Made by a program: the position numbers and the translations under genes. A DNA stretch of 64,000 nucleotides from a virus. Each line of letters starts with the position of its first letter. The first letter of the stretch is position 1. The notes under the pieces are model-generated. The model did no database searches, was not told the origin of the DNA, and saw nothing but the letters and a program-made list of their open reading frames with translations. Below, piece by piece: positions 6,770 through 13,887 of this stretch. The stretch spans positions 46,257 to 110,256 of IMG/VR virus record IMGVR_UViG_3300043788_000060. The stretch is one strand, 5' to 3'.

Positions 6770-6782
6770 TAGGGAGAAAACG

Positions 6783-6938
6783 ATGGCACCAAAGCATCCG
6801 GGGTTCAAAGCAGTTCAATCGAAGATCGCAGGAGAAGGCTATAGCAAGAAAGCAGCCGGAGCGATCCTCGCAAACGCGACACGAAATGCCAGCAAGTCTG
6901 CGAAGGCAAAGAACCCCAAACTCCGCAAAGTCAAGTAG
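6783..6938 (+). CDS. Small basic Ala/Lys-rich phage protein
   Basis: 51 residues, start preceded by TAGGGAGAAAACG, which lies directly after a 15-mer copy (6755-6769). The protein begins MAPKHPGFKAV and is rich in Lys and Ala (SKKAAGAILANATRNASKSAKAKN). Short basic proteins of this pattern are common in phages and are presumed nucleic-acid associated. The next gene starts immediately after its TAG. Confidence 0.65.
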   Translation: MAPKHPGFKAVQSKIAGEGYSKKAAGAILANATRNASKSAKAKNPKLRKVK

Positions 6939-7166
6939 ATGGAAGAATCTCTTCAAATCCACCACAGCGAGCAGATTCACTGGGCTTCCTACGATCCGGA
7001 CACCCAGCAATTGAACCTGACGCTCAACGACCGGAGAAAGCACGGGTATTCGCCGGTCCCCCAAAAGGTGGTTAACGGATTTGTCCGCGCTAAATCCCAC
7101 GGGGATTTTTTCCACAAGAACATCAGAAACAACCCGAATTACCGATACCACGGAAAGGTAGAATGA
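6939..7166 (+). CDS. KTSC-domain protein
   Basis: 75 residues. The pattern SEQIHWASYDPDTQQLNL, then HGYSPVPQKVVNGFVRAKSHG and a final DFFHKNIRNN matches the KTSC domain (Y-x-VP, then F-x-x-A-x-S-x-G-x-FxxNIR), a small domain of unknown function often beside phage or lysyl-tRNA-synthetase-like genes. It sits between the basic protein and a secreted protein, with a 4-base overlap downstream. Confidence 0.7.
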   Translation: MEESLQIHHSEQIHWASYDPDTQQLNLTLNDRRKHGYSPVPQKVVNGFVRAKSHGDFFHKNIRNNPNYRYHGKVE

Positions 7167-7492
7167 ACATGAAACTGGCTTTACTTTCAGTGTTCCTAGC
7201 GTTACCACTTTTGCTTCCGGCGCAAGTCGTGGTTTCTCCCGCCCCGGAAACGACCGTGACCTTGTCTGGAGCGGGCACAATTTCCTCCTACAGTATTTTG
7301 GTTTCAACGGGGGACCCATGTGCGCTATACGGGGGAAAACAACTCAAGGATGGAACCTGTCAAACGACCTTTGATTTTCATATGGGTCCGGACAATTCCG
7401 TTTGTCTCTTGCATTTTTCTCTAAAACTCTGGCACGATCCGAAGGTAATTTGCACTTGGACTCCCAACACCTCGAAAGGAAACACCAAATGA
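7163..7492 (+). CDS. Small secreted protein
   Basis: 109 residues with a clear Sec signal peptide (MNMKLALLSVFLALPLLLPAQ) and probable cleavage after PAQ. The mature part has four Cys that could form disulfides in the periplasm. AAAGG precedes the ATG. ATGA overlap with the next gene. Function unknown. A phage protein sent to the envelope could act in lysis or superinfection control, which is inference. Confidence 0.55.
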   Translation: MNMKLALLSVFLALPLLLPAQVVVSPAPETTVTLSGAGTISSYSILVSTGDPCALYGGKQLKDGTCQTTFDFHMGPDNSVCLLHFSLKLWHDPKVICTWTPNTSKGNTK

Positions 7493-7800
7493 AGAAAGTA
7501 TCCGGCCTACTGGCGGTACTGTTCGCCGCAACACTCGTAGCACAAACACCGCTTCCGCCTAAGATTCCGGTGGAAGTTCTCAAACAGTTTTATGCGGCAG
7601 ACGCCGCCCAGCAAAGGGCCCAGCGCGAATTGGATTCAGCGCAGAGAGATATCCAATCAGCAAACGACGGCTGGAAGCAGGCTGTTAGTTCTCTACAAAA
7701 GATTTGTGGAGATAAATTTGCTCTGAAACAGGATACAGTCAACACCGACCCGTATTGTGTGGCCAAACCTGAACCAGAGAAACCATCTGAAAAGAAATAA
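7489..7800 (+). CDS. Secreted coiled-coil protein
   Basis: 103 residues, starting at the ATGA overlap. A signal peptide (MKKVSGLLAVLFAATLVAQ) is followed by a helix with heptad spacing (residues 30-70, AQRELDSAQRDIQSANDGW) and a Pro/Glu/Lys-rich tail. The pair of consecutive small secreted proteins, one of them coiled-coil, could be spanin-like, but no lipobox or transmembrane anchor is seen. It is not assigned. Confidence 0.55.
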   Translation: MKKVSGLLAVLFAATLVAQTPLPPKIPVEVLKQFYAADAAQQRAQRELDSAQRDIQSANDGWKQAVSSLQKICGDKFALKQDTVNTDPYCVAKPEPEKPSEKK

Positions 7801-7806
7801 GCTCGG

Positions 7807-7876
7807 CTCGGCGCTTTATCCTCCTTTCTCGCCGAGTCACCGGGGACGGAATAATTCCTCCTTCCTCCGTCCCCGG
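7807..7876 (+). promoter_or_regulatory. Tandem strong hairpins between genes
   Basis: CTCGGC (7807-7812) pairs with GCCGAG (7841-7846), and CCGGGGACGGA (7850-7860) pairs perfectly over 11 bases with TCCGTCCCCGG (7866-7876). The loops are pyrimidine-rich (CCTCCTT). No T-run follows, so this may be a processing or stability element rather than an intrinsic terminator. Confidence 0.5.
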
Positions 7877-7899
7877 AGTTCTTCAATCGAAAGGCTTTT

Positions 7900-8265
7900 A
7901 TGACAAACTGGCGCACTTTCCAACCGGTGTCGAAAGAAGAACACCTGATTCTCATTAACGAAATTCAACTTCTCCGAAAGGAAATTAAAGAACTCATGAG
8001 CACCGTACCTACTGGACTAGCAGCACTTACCCAAGCCGATGCCGATCTCGCGGCAGCAATCACAGCTAACACCACCGAAACCACCGCAGTTGTTGCGGCA
8101 ATTGCAGCACTTAGCGCACAGCTTACTGCGCTGAATAGCGAGGACCCGCAGGTAGCGACTATCGCCGCCGATCTCGAAACCAAAGTTGCTGCCCTGACAG
8201 CGAATACAACCGCGTTGACAGCCGCTATTGCTCCGCCCGCATCGACAACCCCAGCAGCTTCCTAA
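7900..8265 (+). CDS. Ala/Thr-rich coiled-coil protein
   Basis: 121 residues. An N-terminal helix (EEHLILINEIQLLRKEIKEL) is followed by a long low-complexity Ala/Thr/Leu helix (LAALTQADADLAAAITANTTETTAVVAAIAAL) and a Pro/Ala tail. This composition is typical of phage fibre or structural coiled coils. Start ATG follows AAAGG. It is not otherwise recognised. Confidence 0.5.
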   Translation: MTNWRTFQPVSKEEHLILINEIQLLRKEIKELMSTVPTGLAALTQADADLAAAITANTTETTAVVAAIAALSAQLTALNSEDPQVATIAADLETKVAALTANTTALTAAIAPPASTTPAAS

Positions 8266-8267
8266 CC

Positions 8268-8393
8268 ATGCGCCGTCTACTGTTTGACCTTTCGCTTCCG
8301 TTCGTTATCTGTTGGGGATTACTTATCTGGTTTATCGCCAACTGCGGAAATGGGGGCGATTGGCAAACATGGATGGAAGACCATCTTTCGTAG
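8268..8393 (+). CDS. 41-residue membrane protein
   Basis: Starts two bases after the previous stop. One hydrophobic segment (LPFVICWGLLIWFIA, residues 10-24) is flanked by basic N-terminal residues and a short polar tail with several Trp. Its stop is followed at once by a large hairpin. It could be a small holin-like or other phage membrane peptide, with no specific evidence. Confidence 0.45.
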   Translation: MRRLLFDLSLPFVICWGLLIWFIANCGNGGDWQTWMEDHLS

Positions 8394-8455
8394 TTTGCGC
8401 GGGGAGCCTAAATACACCGGCCAAGACTCTGAGAGGGCCGGACGCGCAAAGTTTT
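8394..8455 (+). terminator. Hairpin with weak T-run, possible terminator
   Basis: TTTGCGC (8394-8400) pairs with GCGCAAA (8444-8450), with an inner CCGGCC (8417-8422) and GGCCGG (8436-8441), followed by GTTTTA. It starts directly after the stop of the small membrane gene. The T-run is short, so termination may be partial. Confidence 0.5.
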
Positions 8456-8458
8456 AAT

Positions 8459-8473
8459 GTCCGAATAATGGAC
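8459..8473 (+). repeat. 15-mer motif, exact, after hairpin
   Basis: Follows the 8394-8455 hairpin. Its ATG could open a 25-residue frame. Confidence 0.85.
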
Positions 8474-8545
8474 AGCAGGTTGCCTTTCACAGAGGAGTCG
8501 AACCGCTGGTTTACTAGCCCTAATCTGGCGGCAAGGTTACTTTAA
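8468..8545 (+). CDS. Doubtful 25-residue ORF starting inside a 15-mer
   Basis: ATG lies within TAATGGAC of the 15-mer at 8459-8473, as in two better-supported genes, and the frame runs to TAA at 8543. The -1 frame from about 8533 continues in a plausible composition to TAA at 8629, so a longer gene broken by a frameshift is possible. No Shine-Dalgarno site is evident. Nothing else convincing is seen between 8394 and 8668. Confidence 0.2.
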   Translation: MDSRLPFTEESNRWFTSPNLAARLL

Positions 8546-8668
8546 CAGGTTGTTCCAAGGAGCAGGACTCGCCGCAGACGATCTCTACGGAGGAGCAGTT
8601 TCTGAAGCGCAACCGGGCAACGTCATCGTAATATCCGAAACGAATCGCGACCTGCCCTTTTTACTTCC

Positions 8669-8908
8669 ATGCCAAATCATATCAAAAATCTCGGTATATG
8701 TGCTCTTTGCAGACAAGAGGTATTGTCAGTAATGGACCTAAAGGAGCATGTCATGGGAGATGTTAATAAAAATGGTTTGATTGGCTGGTCCGAAGGGAAA
8801 GATTTATCTCCTCTTTGAAAGCAACTTTGGTGCAGCAAATGTATTGCTCGCATCCACCCACGGATATGTATCTGTCCACATTGCAAAGCCGCCAAACTAT
8901 CCGAATAA
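8669..8908 (+). pseudogene. Zinc-ribbon protein interrupted by an in-frame UGA
   Basis: From ATG 8669 one frame reads ICALCRQEVLSVMDLKEHV... to a TGA at 8816-8818. The same frame continues with LWCSKCIARIHPR, CICPHCKAAKLSE and stops at a TAA inside a 15-mer copy. The CxxC before the UGA and the two Cys pairs after it would make a natural zinc-binding protein of 79 residues. There is no start codon for the second half. Options are a nonsense mutation, UGA readthrough or a sequence error. Ending in Ser-Glu-stop at the motif matches other real genes here. Confidence 0.45.
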
Positions 8909-8913
8909 TGGAC
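8899..8913 (+). repeat. 15-mer motif, one mismatch, stop/leader
   Basis: ATCCGAATAATGGAC ends the zinc-ribbon frame (Ser-Glu-stop) and precedes TAAGGA of the next gene. A decayed 13-base copy, GTCAGTAATGGAC, is at 8725-8737. Confidence 0.8.
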
Positions 8914-8923
8914 TAAGGAACTC

Positions 8924-9394
8924 ATGCCAATCGATCCGCTCGATAGTATCCACATCACCAAAAACTTCCCAGACCACGTCCTCTTAGATATTGCTCGCAA
9001 CGGTTCCGCCCAGCAAGATTACCGGTTACTCGCTGTTGAAATCCTGAACGCCCGCAAGTCTCCCAAACTACAGCATCCGGACATACAATTTCTGGTTCGT
9101 GATTTGGAAATCGAGTTGGAAGGAATTGTGTTTGAGCACCCGGCCCCCTCGGGACCGGGGCCGCTGACTGCTGGTGTGACGACCGCGACTATGTTTGCGG
9201 ACGTGCCGATTCAAAACGAGTTTACGGGGTTTGAGTCCATCGATATGGACTCCTTGCGTGAGGATGGAATTCTTGTAGATGCTGTAACAACGGAGGTCAT
9301 CTCTGACATTCCGCCGACAGAGCCCGAAGCCGTTTCGACCAAGCCGAAGAGAAATCCAAAGCCACCAAAGGATAAACCCGATGCCGCCGAATGA
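8924..9394 (+). CDS. Unknown acidic protein with basic Pro-rich tail
   Basis: 156 residues. Start ATG has TAAGGA upstream, immediately after a 15-mer copy (8899-8913). The N-terminal 60 residues look helical (LDSIHITKNFPDHVLLDIARNG), the middle is acidic and the C-terminus is Pro/Lys-rich (KPKRNPKPPKDKP). It overlaps the next gene by 14 bases, suggesting translational coupling. Function unknown. Confidence 0.55.
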   Translation: MPIDPLDSIHITKNFPDHVLLDIARNGSAQQDYRLLAVEILNARKSPKLQHPDIQFLVRDLEIELEGIVFEHPAPSGPGPLTAGVTTATMFADVPIQNEFTGFESIDMDSLREDGILVDAVTTEVISDIPPTEPEAVSTKPKRNPKPPKDKPDAAE

Positions 9395-10007
9395 TCCCGC
9401 AGTATATGTCGTCCGGCACGGGCGAACTGAACTCAACGCAACCCAAAAATTTAGAGGAAACGCCAATCCCCCTCTTGATAGTGTCGGAATAAAGCAAGCC
9501 CATAAATTAGCCAGCCTGTTCTCAAACATTCCAATCTCCCACATCTTCTGCTCCGATAAACAGCGAGCAACTAAAACAGCCGAAATCATAGCGCAAGCCA
9601 AGGGTGGTCAGATTCACCAGTCCGAAGCCTTACGGGCTCTTAATGTAGGAGAATTCTCCGGCAAACCCCGCAACAAAGAATCCGAAGCAGAACTTCAGCA
9701 GTATCTCGATGACCCTGATTGCTGCATACCCGGTGGAGAGTCGTTAAACGACTTTAGAGCCCGCATCAGACCCTGTCTACTAGAAGCGATAGATATTTAT
9801 CTTGAGTGCGGAGTGCCTCCCATGTTGGTCGCGCATTCCTCGGTGGTTCATGAGGTTTCGAATATCGCAACAGGTAATCATAAAAAGATTCTAGTAGAGC
9901 CCGGCGGAGCAATCGCTGTGTACTGCGATGGCGGAAAAATTACCGCCGAACCAATTTTCAAACCAGTCAAGATTGAGCACGGAACACCCGCTCAGATTAT
10001 CACATAA
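9381..10007 (+). CDS. Histidine phosphatase (phosphoglycerate-mutase-like)
   Basis: 208 residues. VVRHGRTELN near residue 10 carries the RHG catalytic motif with the phospho-accepting His; the sequence then has FRGNANPPLDSVGIKQA, FCSDKQRATKTAEI and LNVGEFSGK, and a second His in VAHSSVVHEV near residue 153. All the usual family landmarks are present. Such enzymes remove phosphate from small molecules such as phosphosugars or nucleotides. The substrate cannot be read from sequence. Its place among structural genes is unusual for a metabolic enzyme. Confidence 0.85.
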   Translation: MPPNDPAVYVVRHGRTELNATQKFRGNANPPLDSVGIKQAHKLASLFSNIPISHIFCSDKQRATKTAEIIAQAKGGQIHQSEALRALNVGEFSGKPRNKESEAELQQYLDDPDCCIPGGESLNDFRARIRPCLLEAIDIYLECGVPPMLVAHSSVVHEVSNIATGNHKKILVEPGGAIAVYCDGGKITAEPIFKPVKIEHGTPAQIIT

Positions 10008-10015
10008 TTCACAAA

Positions 10016-10028
10016 CCCGCTCTGCGGG
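10016..10028 (+). promoter_or_regulatory. Short GC hairpin after the phosphatase gene
   Basis: CCCGC-TCT-GCGGG, 9 bases after the phosphatase stop and 25 bases before the next ATG. No T-run follows. Confidence 0.3.
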
Positions 10029-10052
10029 CATAATCAAACAAAGGAAACAATC

Positions 10053-10733
10053 ATGTCCAATCCAGCATCAATAGCGGGTTTCACGGGTTCCGGTACTGTA
10101 CGCAATACGTGGCCCACGCAAACTGTGGCTACCGTCACGGAAACAATTTTACAGATCAACACCGACGGATCGGCGGTAGGAGCCTACATAACGGTGCCTA
10201 CTGGCGGTCAGTATTTGGGTGCCCAAACCAACCTTAACGTAAACGCTAACGCCTCCATTACGGGACGTTCAGGCCGTCATTACGGCCTAGCCGCAGGCGT
10301 ATCAAACGATCAATTCTCTTCTGAATCTTGGAGCGGTCGCCCGTTCTTTGTCCGGGTATCCGGAATAGGTAATGCAGGCGCTAACGCTGCTCAGTCAATT
10401 CAGGTTAACCTATATCAGGGTTCATCGGCAACCGTAGCTTCGAACAAGAAGGTTGGAACGACCGGAACGGGCCTTGCAGCAGTGGCTGGCGGCGCGTTCA
10501 ACTTCTATGTGGAAGCGGAGATGCTGTGGGACCCAACATCGCAGATTTTGTCCGGTTCGTACACAGCAAACATTGCCTTCGGAACTACGTCACAGTTCAC
10601 AACTACGACTGTTTCTCCAAGCGTTGTGGCTTCGGTAACCGCAGCAAACTTGGTGTTCAACGCAACGTTGGTTCTTGGTAACGGTGCGTCGAGCACTATC
10701 ACGGTCAAGGAATTTGTGATCGACCAAATCTAA
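10053..10733 (+). CDS. Probable virion surface or decoration protein
   Basis: 226 residues, start after AAAGGAAACAATC. It is rich in Ser, Thr, Gly, Ala and Asn with alternating hydrophobics throughout (YITVPTGGQYLGAQTNLNV, FNFYVEAEMLWDP, ITVKEFVIDQI), the pattern of a beta-sandwich phage capsid or fibre protein. No signal peptide. The high-expression-like Shine-Dalgarno site and isolated position fit an abundant structural protein. Exact role unknown. Confidence 0.55.
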   Translation: MSNPASIAGFTGSGTVRNTWPTQTVATVTETILQINTDGSAVGAYITVPTGGQYLGAQTNLNVNANASITGRSGRHYGLAAGVSNDQFSSESWSGRPFFVRVSGIGNAGANAAQSIQVNLYQGSSATVASNKKVGTTGTGLAAVAGGAFNFYVEAEMLWDPTSQILSGSYTANIAFGTTSQFTTTTVSPSVVASVTAANLVFNATLVLGNGASSTITVKEFVIDQI

Positions 10734-10768
10734 AGTAACCGAGTTTCCGGCCTCGACAAAACCGGATT

Positions 10769-10783
10769 GTCCGAATAATGGAC
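10769..10783 (+). repeat. 15-mer motif, exact, gene leader
   Basis: Followed by TACGGAG and the ATG at 10796. Confidence 0.9.
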
Positions 10784-10795
10784 TACGGAGTCAAA

Positions 10796-11116
10796 ATGTC
10801 AGTTGTTATTAAGATTCTCCATGAACGGGACTGGAACGGAAGAGAGTACGCGGAAGCGGCTATCAGGGACCCCAGACTTACGTCTGACGCGATTTCCGGA
10901 GTCATCGGTTACGTTGTCGCGGCCCTTGTCAAACATCCTTCGGATGGGGCAGTTACCCTTGAAAGGGCTATCGCTGTAACCGCCGATAACTCCGAAGACA
11001 ATGAACTCGCCGAGTCAGTCGTCAAAACCATCGAACGCAAACTGAACGAGGCTTTTCCTGACCCAAATCAACAGGAAGTTCCCGAAGTCTCGCTCTGGGT
11101 ACCCGATGGCAATTGA
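10796..11116 (+). CDS. Unknown helical protein
   Basis: 106 residues from ATG 10796, preferred because TACGGAG is 5 bases upstream. A second ATG at 10778 sits inside the 15-mer (10769-10783) and would add six residues. The protein is helical and acidic (REYAEAAIRDPRLTSDAISGVIGYVVAALV) and overlaps the next gene by 11 bases. It is not recognised. Confidence 0.55.
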   Translation: MSVVIKILHERDWNGREYAEAAIRDPRLTSDAISGVIGYVVAALVKHPSDGAVTLERAIAVTADNSEDNELAESVVKTIERKLNEAFPDPNQQEVPEVSLWVPDGN

Positions 11117-11822
11117 GTCTGATTACGACGTACTTGACTACGAAGCTGGAGCGGACAACGAAGTTCGTGGACAAGAATGTTGTAGCTGCTTTCGACTACT
11201 CCGGTGGGAGTTCTTCGATAGAAATTCTGCCTATAAAAACGGCTACTCTCCGCAATGTAGCTGGTGCAAGCAACAGCCCGTTCTTAGCGTAGCCGAGCAC
11301 ACCGCTCGTTTACGGCAGATGAACTACAACTCCGATGGAACCAAACGTCAGAGGCACATAGATCAAGACGAGTTCCATAAAGAGCGCAAGGGCGAAGTCG
11401 TGGACTTTTCCTTGTTCCTTCAGAAACTCCACCACATCTATCCAAATCTCTATATCACCCCCGGAGCAGTAACCGTAAACGGTAAAATCGCCGATATCTC
11501 ACTGTTCGCCACCAGCGGCGTAGCCAAATCCGAATGGAGAGGCCAAACCGCAAAATACATGGGATACATTACCATAGGCCCCATGCCCGAGTACAACGAG
11601 TACGAGTTCGATTCGAGAGATATTATGCTACGAGCAACTCGGATTGGATGGAGAGATGTCCTTCTTCGGTTTATCAAGAACGGAATTTTGACCGAAGAAC
11701 AATGTAACAGAGAATTTGGACCCCCGTCTGGGTTCGCAGATTCGACCTACTGGTACAAGAAATTGCATCAGTTTAGAAATTCCAAGAAACTCGTAAACAC
11801 ACCTTCCGTTAGTTCGGATTGA
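11106..11822 (+). CDS. Zinc-finger protein of unknown function
   Basis: 238 residues. A zinc-binding site near residues 24-54 has ECCSC...CSWC around FFDRNSAYKNGYSPQ, resembling the finger of endonuclease VII-type proteins, but the catalytic HNH part is absent. The remainder is mixed alpha/beta with many Tyr (YMGYITIGPMPEYNEYEF). It is probably nucleic-acid or protein binding. It sits in the head/neck gene cluster. Confidence 0.5.
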   Translation: MAIESDYDVLDYEAGADNEVRGQECCSCFRLLRWEFFDRNSAYKNGYSPQCSWCKQQPVLSVAEHTARLRQMNYNSDGTKRQRHIDQDEFHKERKGEVVDFSLFLQKLHHIYPNLYITPGAVTVNGKIADISLFATSGVAKSEWRGQTAKYMGYITIGPMPEYNEYEFDSRDIMLRATRIGWRDVLLRFIKNGILTEEQCNREFGPPSGFADSTYWYKKLHQFRNSKKLVNTPSVSSD

Positions 11823-11836
11823 ACTAGGAGCCCGAA

Positions 11837-12439
11837 ATGTCCATAAAACCCATCAAGCCCAAATCAGATTCACCCGAAGAGCCAGTTTCAGCAAACGTTG
11901 AAATTCCCCCAGTCGTTGAAACTGCTGTAGATACTAGCGCGAAGCCCTTGTCTACCGAGCAGTTGCTTCAGATCATCGTTTCCCTGCAACAGGACAACGC
12001 CAAAGCGAACGCCGCTCTGGCCAACGCTATCTTGGAAACCACCAAGCCCCGCGAAGTTCTCAAGACTAAAGAGCAACTCGCTCGGGAAGCCAACGACAAG
12101 ATTTTCGAAGAGCAAGCCAAAGAAACCAGACGGCGTCAGAGGCAAACCAAGCAAACCGAGCAAGAACAGTGCGACCACATCGCCGGTAGTCTTGGAGAGA
12201 CCCGAGACGTTCACCAACGTACCTCGATTGTCTGGCACCGCACAGACGCTCAAGTGGACATCGGAATTTGCTCAACCTGCCAGCGATTGTTCCACCCCGA
12301 AGACCCGGTCGATGCCCAAGGCCACAACTATTCGTATTGGCGTCGTAAGGGCTCGTTCAACCGCATCTCCGCAGCCGGTGTCCGCCAGTTTATGGACCCG
12401 CTCCGAGCCCAACACGATTCGTTTTTGCGCGACAGCTAA
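11837..12439 (+). CDS. Coiled-coil and zinc-site protein
   Basis: 200 residues. A Pro/Glu-rich start is followed by a long charged helix (residues 40-110, LQIIVSLQQDNAKANAALANAI and ETRRRQRQTKQTEQEQ), then a C-terminal part with CDH, CSTC and H that could bind zinc (ICSTCQRLFHPEDP), and WRRKGSF. Helix plus zinc knob is common in phage scaffold and neck proteins, but no family is recognised. Confidence 0.5.
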   Translation: MSIKPIKPKSDSPEEPVSANVEIPPVVETAVDTSAKPLSTEQLLQIIVSLQQDNAKANAALANAILETTKPREVLKTKEQLAREANDKIFEEQAKETRRRQRQTKQTEQEQCDHIAGSLGETRDVHQRTSIVWHRTDAQVDIGICSTCQRLFHPEDPVDAQGHNYSYWRRKGSFNRISAAGVRQFMDPLRAQHDSFLRDS

Positions 12440-12449
12440 CTGAGGATAT

Positions 12450-12863
12450 ATGGAAGAACTTCTTGATTATGAAAGCTGGGTACGCCAGTTCATAGAGAAC
12501 CTGTTCTCCTATTTTGATATTGTTGGATGGGAACTCCGCATTGAATTTGCTAACGCTCCATCGGAAAAACACGGGGGAAATGCCTACGCAAGTATCGATG
12601 TGGAGCCCACCTATCAAATGGCCACCATTACCTGCTTTCCAATCGTAAAAGAAGATTTTGACGAGAAGAAGATAGATGACATGGTCCAACGCCTGACTCA
12701 CGAAGTCGTGCATGTTTTCCTCTCTCCGTTTCAAGAATTTGTAGAACCCCACCTCTCGACAACCACTTCTCCTTATTTCAATAAAATCCTAGAACAGCAG
12801 ACGCAAAAGCTGACGATGGTTTTCTTGAAAACCCTTCCTAAAAATCTAATCCCACCAAGGTAG
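12450..12863 (+). CDS. Putative zincin metalloprotease-like protein
   Basis: 137 residues. RLTHEVVHVFL at residues 82-92 contains an HExxH zinc-protease motif (H84, E85, H88), with a Glu-rich helix further on (ILEQQTQKLT) that could supply the third ligand. Small phage zincin-like proteins of this shape occur near head/neck genes. A processing role in virion assembly is possible but unproven. Stop and next start are separated by one base. Confidence 0.6.
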   Translation: MEELLDYESWVRQFIENLFSYFDIVGWELRIEFANAPSEKHGGNAYASIDVEPTYQMATITCFPIVKEDFDEKKIDDMVQRLTHEVVHVFLSPFQEFVEPHLSTTTSPYFNKILEQQTQKLTMVFLKTLPKNLIPPR

Positions 12864-12864
12864 C

Positions 12865-13581
12865 ATGGCTTCCTCCACGATCCAACTTCAGCGGACGATC
12901 AACCGCTCCTCGCAATACGCCCGCTTGGAGCCACTGACGTTTGTCTCAAATACCGCTAATGACCCGGCGTTTTCAAACGCCGATTGGGTGATGCAGACTA
13001 TTTTGGCTCCCCCGTTTGCGTGGAGATGGAACAGGACCTCGGAAGGAACTCCGTCGGCCCCTGCGTTTGTCACTGAAATCGGCGTAACGGACTATCAAGT
13101 TAATCTCCCAACTTTTGGTTGGCTCGAAAAGGCTACTTTGTACGATCCAACTTCTGGATACGCGGCTCTGGAATTGCAAGTAGAACTGATCAAGGCTATC
13201 GAAACCAACCCTATCCAACCCCAGCGTATCGCAACACAACTTGACGACGGACAAGGAAACATAACGTTCCGATTATTCGGGTCCCCGGATCAGGTCTATA
13301 ATGTTTGTCTGGAATTTCAAAACGCGGCCCAATTATTCACCGATCCAACAAATACGTGGGCTCCTATTCCGGACTACTTATCATACATCTACAACGAAGG
13401 CATGGATTATAAGACGTTTGAATATTTGTCGGACCCCCGTATGCAGACATCTGGACAGTTGTTCTTTCAATCCCTCGCTGCGGCTTCTGAAGGGCTGACG
13501 GAATCTCAGAAAAATCTTTGGCTAAGTGACAAAATGAATACGCTCCGTCAGACTGCATCCGTTCAATCGGGGAGGGCCTAA
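12865..13581 (+). CDS. Neck/tail-connector protein A (paralogue of 26096-27187)
   Basis: 238 residues. Features shared with the protein at 26096-27187: ILA..PxxWxWNR near residue 48, GWLE, an FRLF segment, and APIPDYLSYIY with a following Gly. The order and length suit a head-tail connector or tail-tube subunit of the podovirus type, which assembles on the portal. Function is inferred from context and the paralogy. It overlaps the next gene by one base (TAATG). Confidence 0.5.
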   Translation: MASSTIQLQRTINRSSQYARLEPLTFVSNTANDPAFSNADWVMQTILAPPFAWRWNRTSEGTPSAPAFVTEIGVTDYQVNLPTFGWLEKATLYDPTSGYAALELQVELIKAIETNPIQPQRIATQLDDGQGNITFRLFGSPDQVYNVCLEFQNAAQLFTDPTNTWAPIPDYLSYIYNEGMDYKTFEYLSDPRMQTSGQLFFQSLAAASEGLTESQKNLWLSDKMNTLRQTASVQSGRA

Positions 13582-13880
13582 TGGGAACAGCAACTACCGG
13601 GTTTCATCGCTTTAGTAACGTCACTGCTCGGGCTCCATACTCAACTACCCAAGAGGTGGTTCCCGGGGCTACTATTTATGTAACTTTGACGACGACCGGA
13701 GCCGGGGCTGTTATTTATTCGGACCCGGGACTGTCTGTAGTTATACCGGGGTCGTTGATTACTGCCGACCCCTCGGGGTGGTACGAATATTATATTCCCC
13801 TGAATTACAACGTGACAGAAACCATTACCTCGGTTTCCGGATTGAATTTTACGATCACGAACATCGTGTCTAACACATAG
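13581..13880 (+). CDS. Small fibre-associated beta protein
   Basis: 99 residues that align along most of their length with residues 24-115 of the next, giant protein: TTGFHRFSNV versus TTGYHRVNQV, VIYSDPGLS versus TIYSDPLLS, YYIPLNYNVTETIT versus YYVPLNYCVTETIT. Unlike its larger relative it has no signal peptide. It may be a separately made copy of the fibre attachment domain. Eight bases separate it from the giant gene. Confidence 0.6.
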   Translation: MGTATTGFHRFSNVTARAPYSTTQEVVPGATIYVTLTTTGAGAVIYSDPGLSVVIPGSLITADPSGWYEYYIPLNYNVTETITSVSGLNFTITNIVSNT

Positions 13881-13887
13881 GATTGGA

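Noticed and set aside
7807-7876. Intrinsic terminator
   Set aside because: Both hairpins are strong but neither is followed by a T-run; kept as a structure of unknown role.
8480-8550. tRNA gene on the minus strand (GGTTCGACTCC-like T-arm)
   Set aside because: The T-stem has a mismatch, no matching 7-bp acceptor stem is found and no anticodon arm can be drawn.
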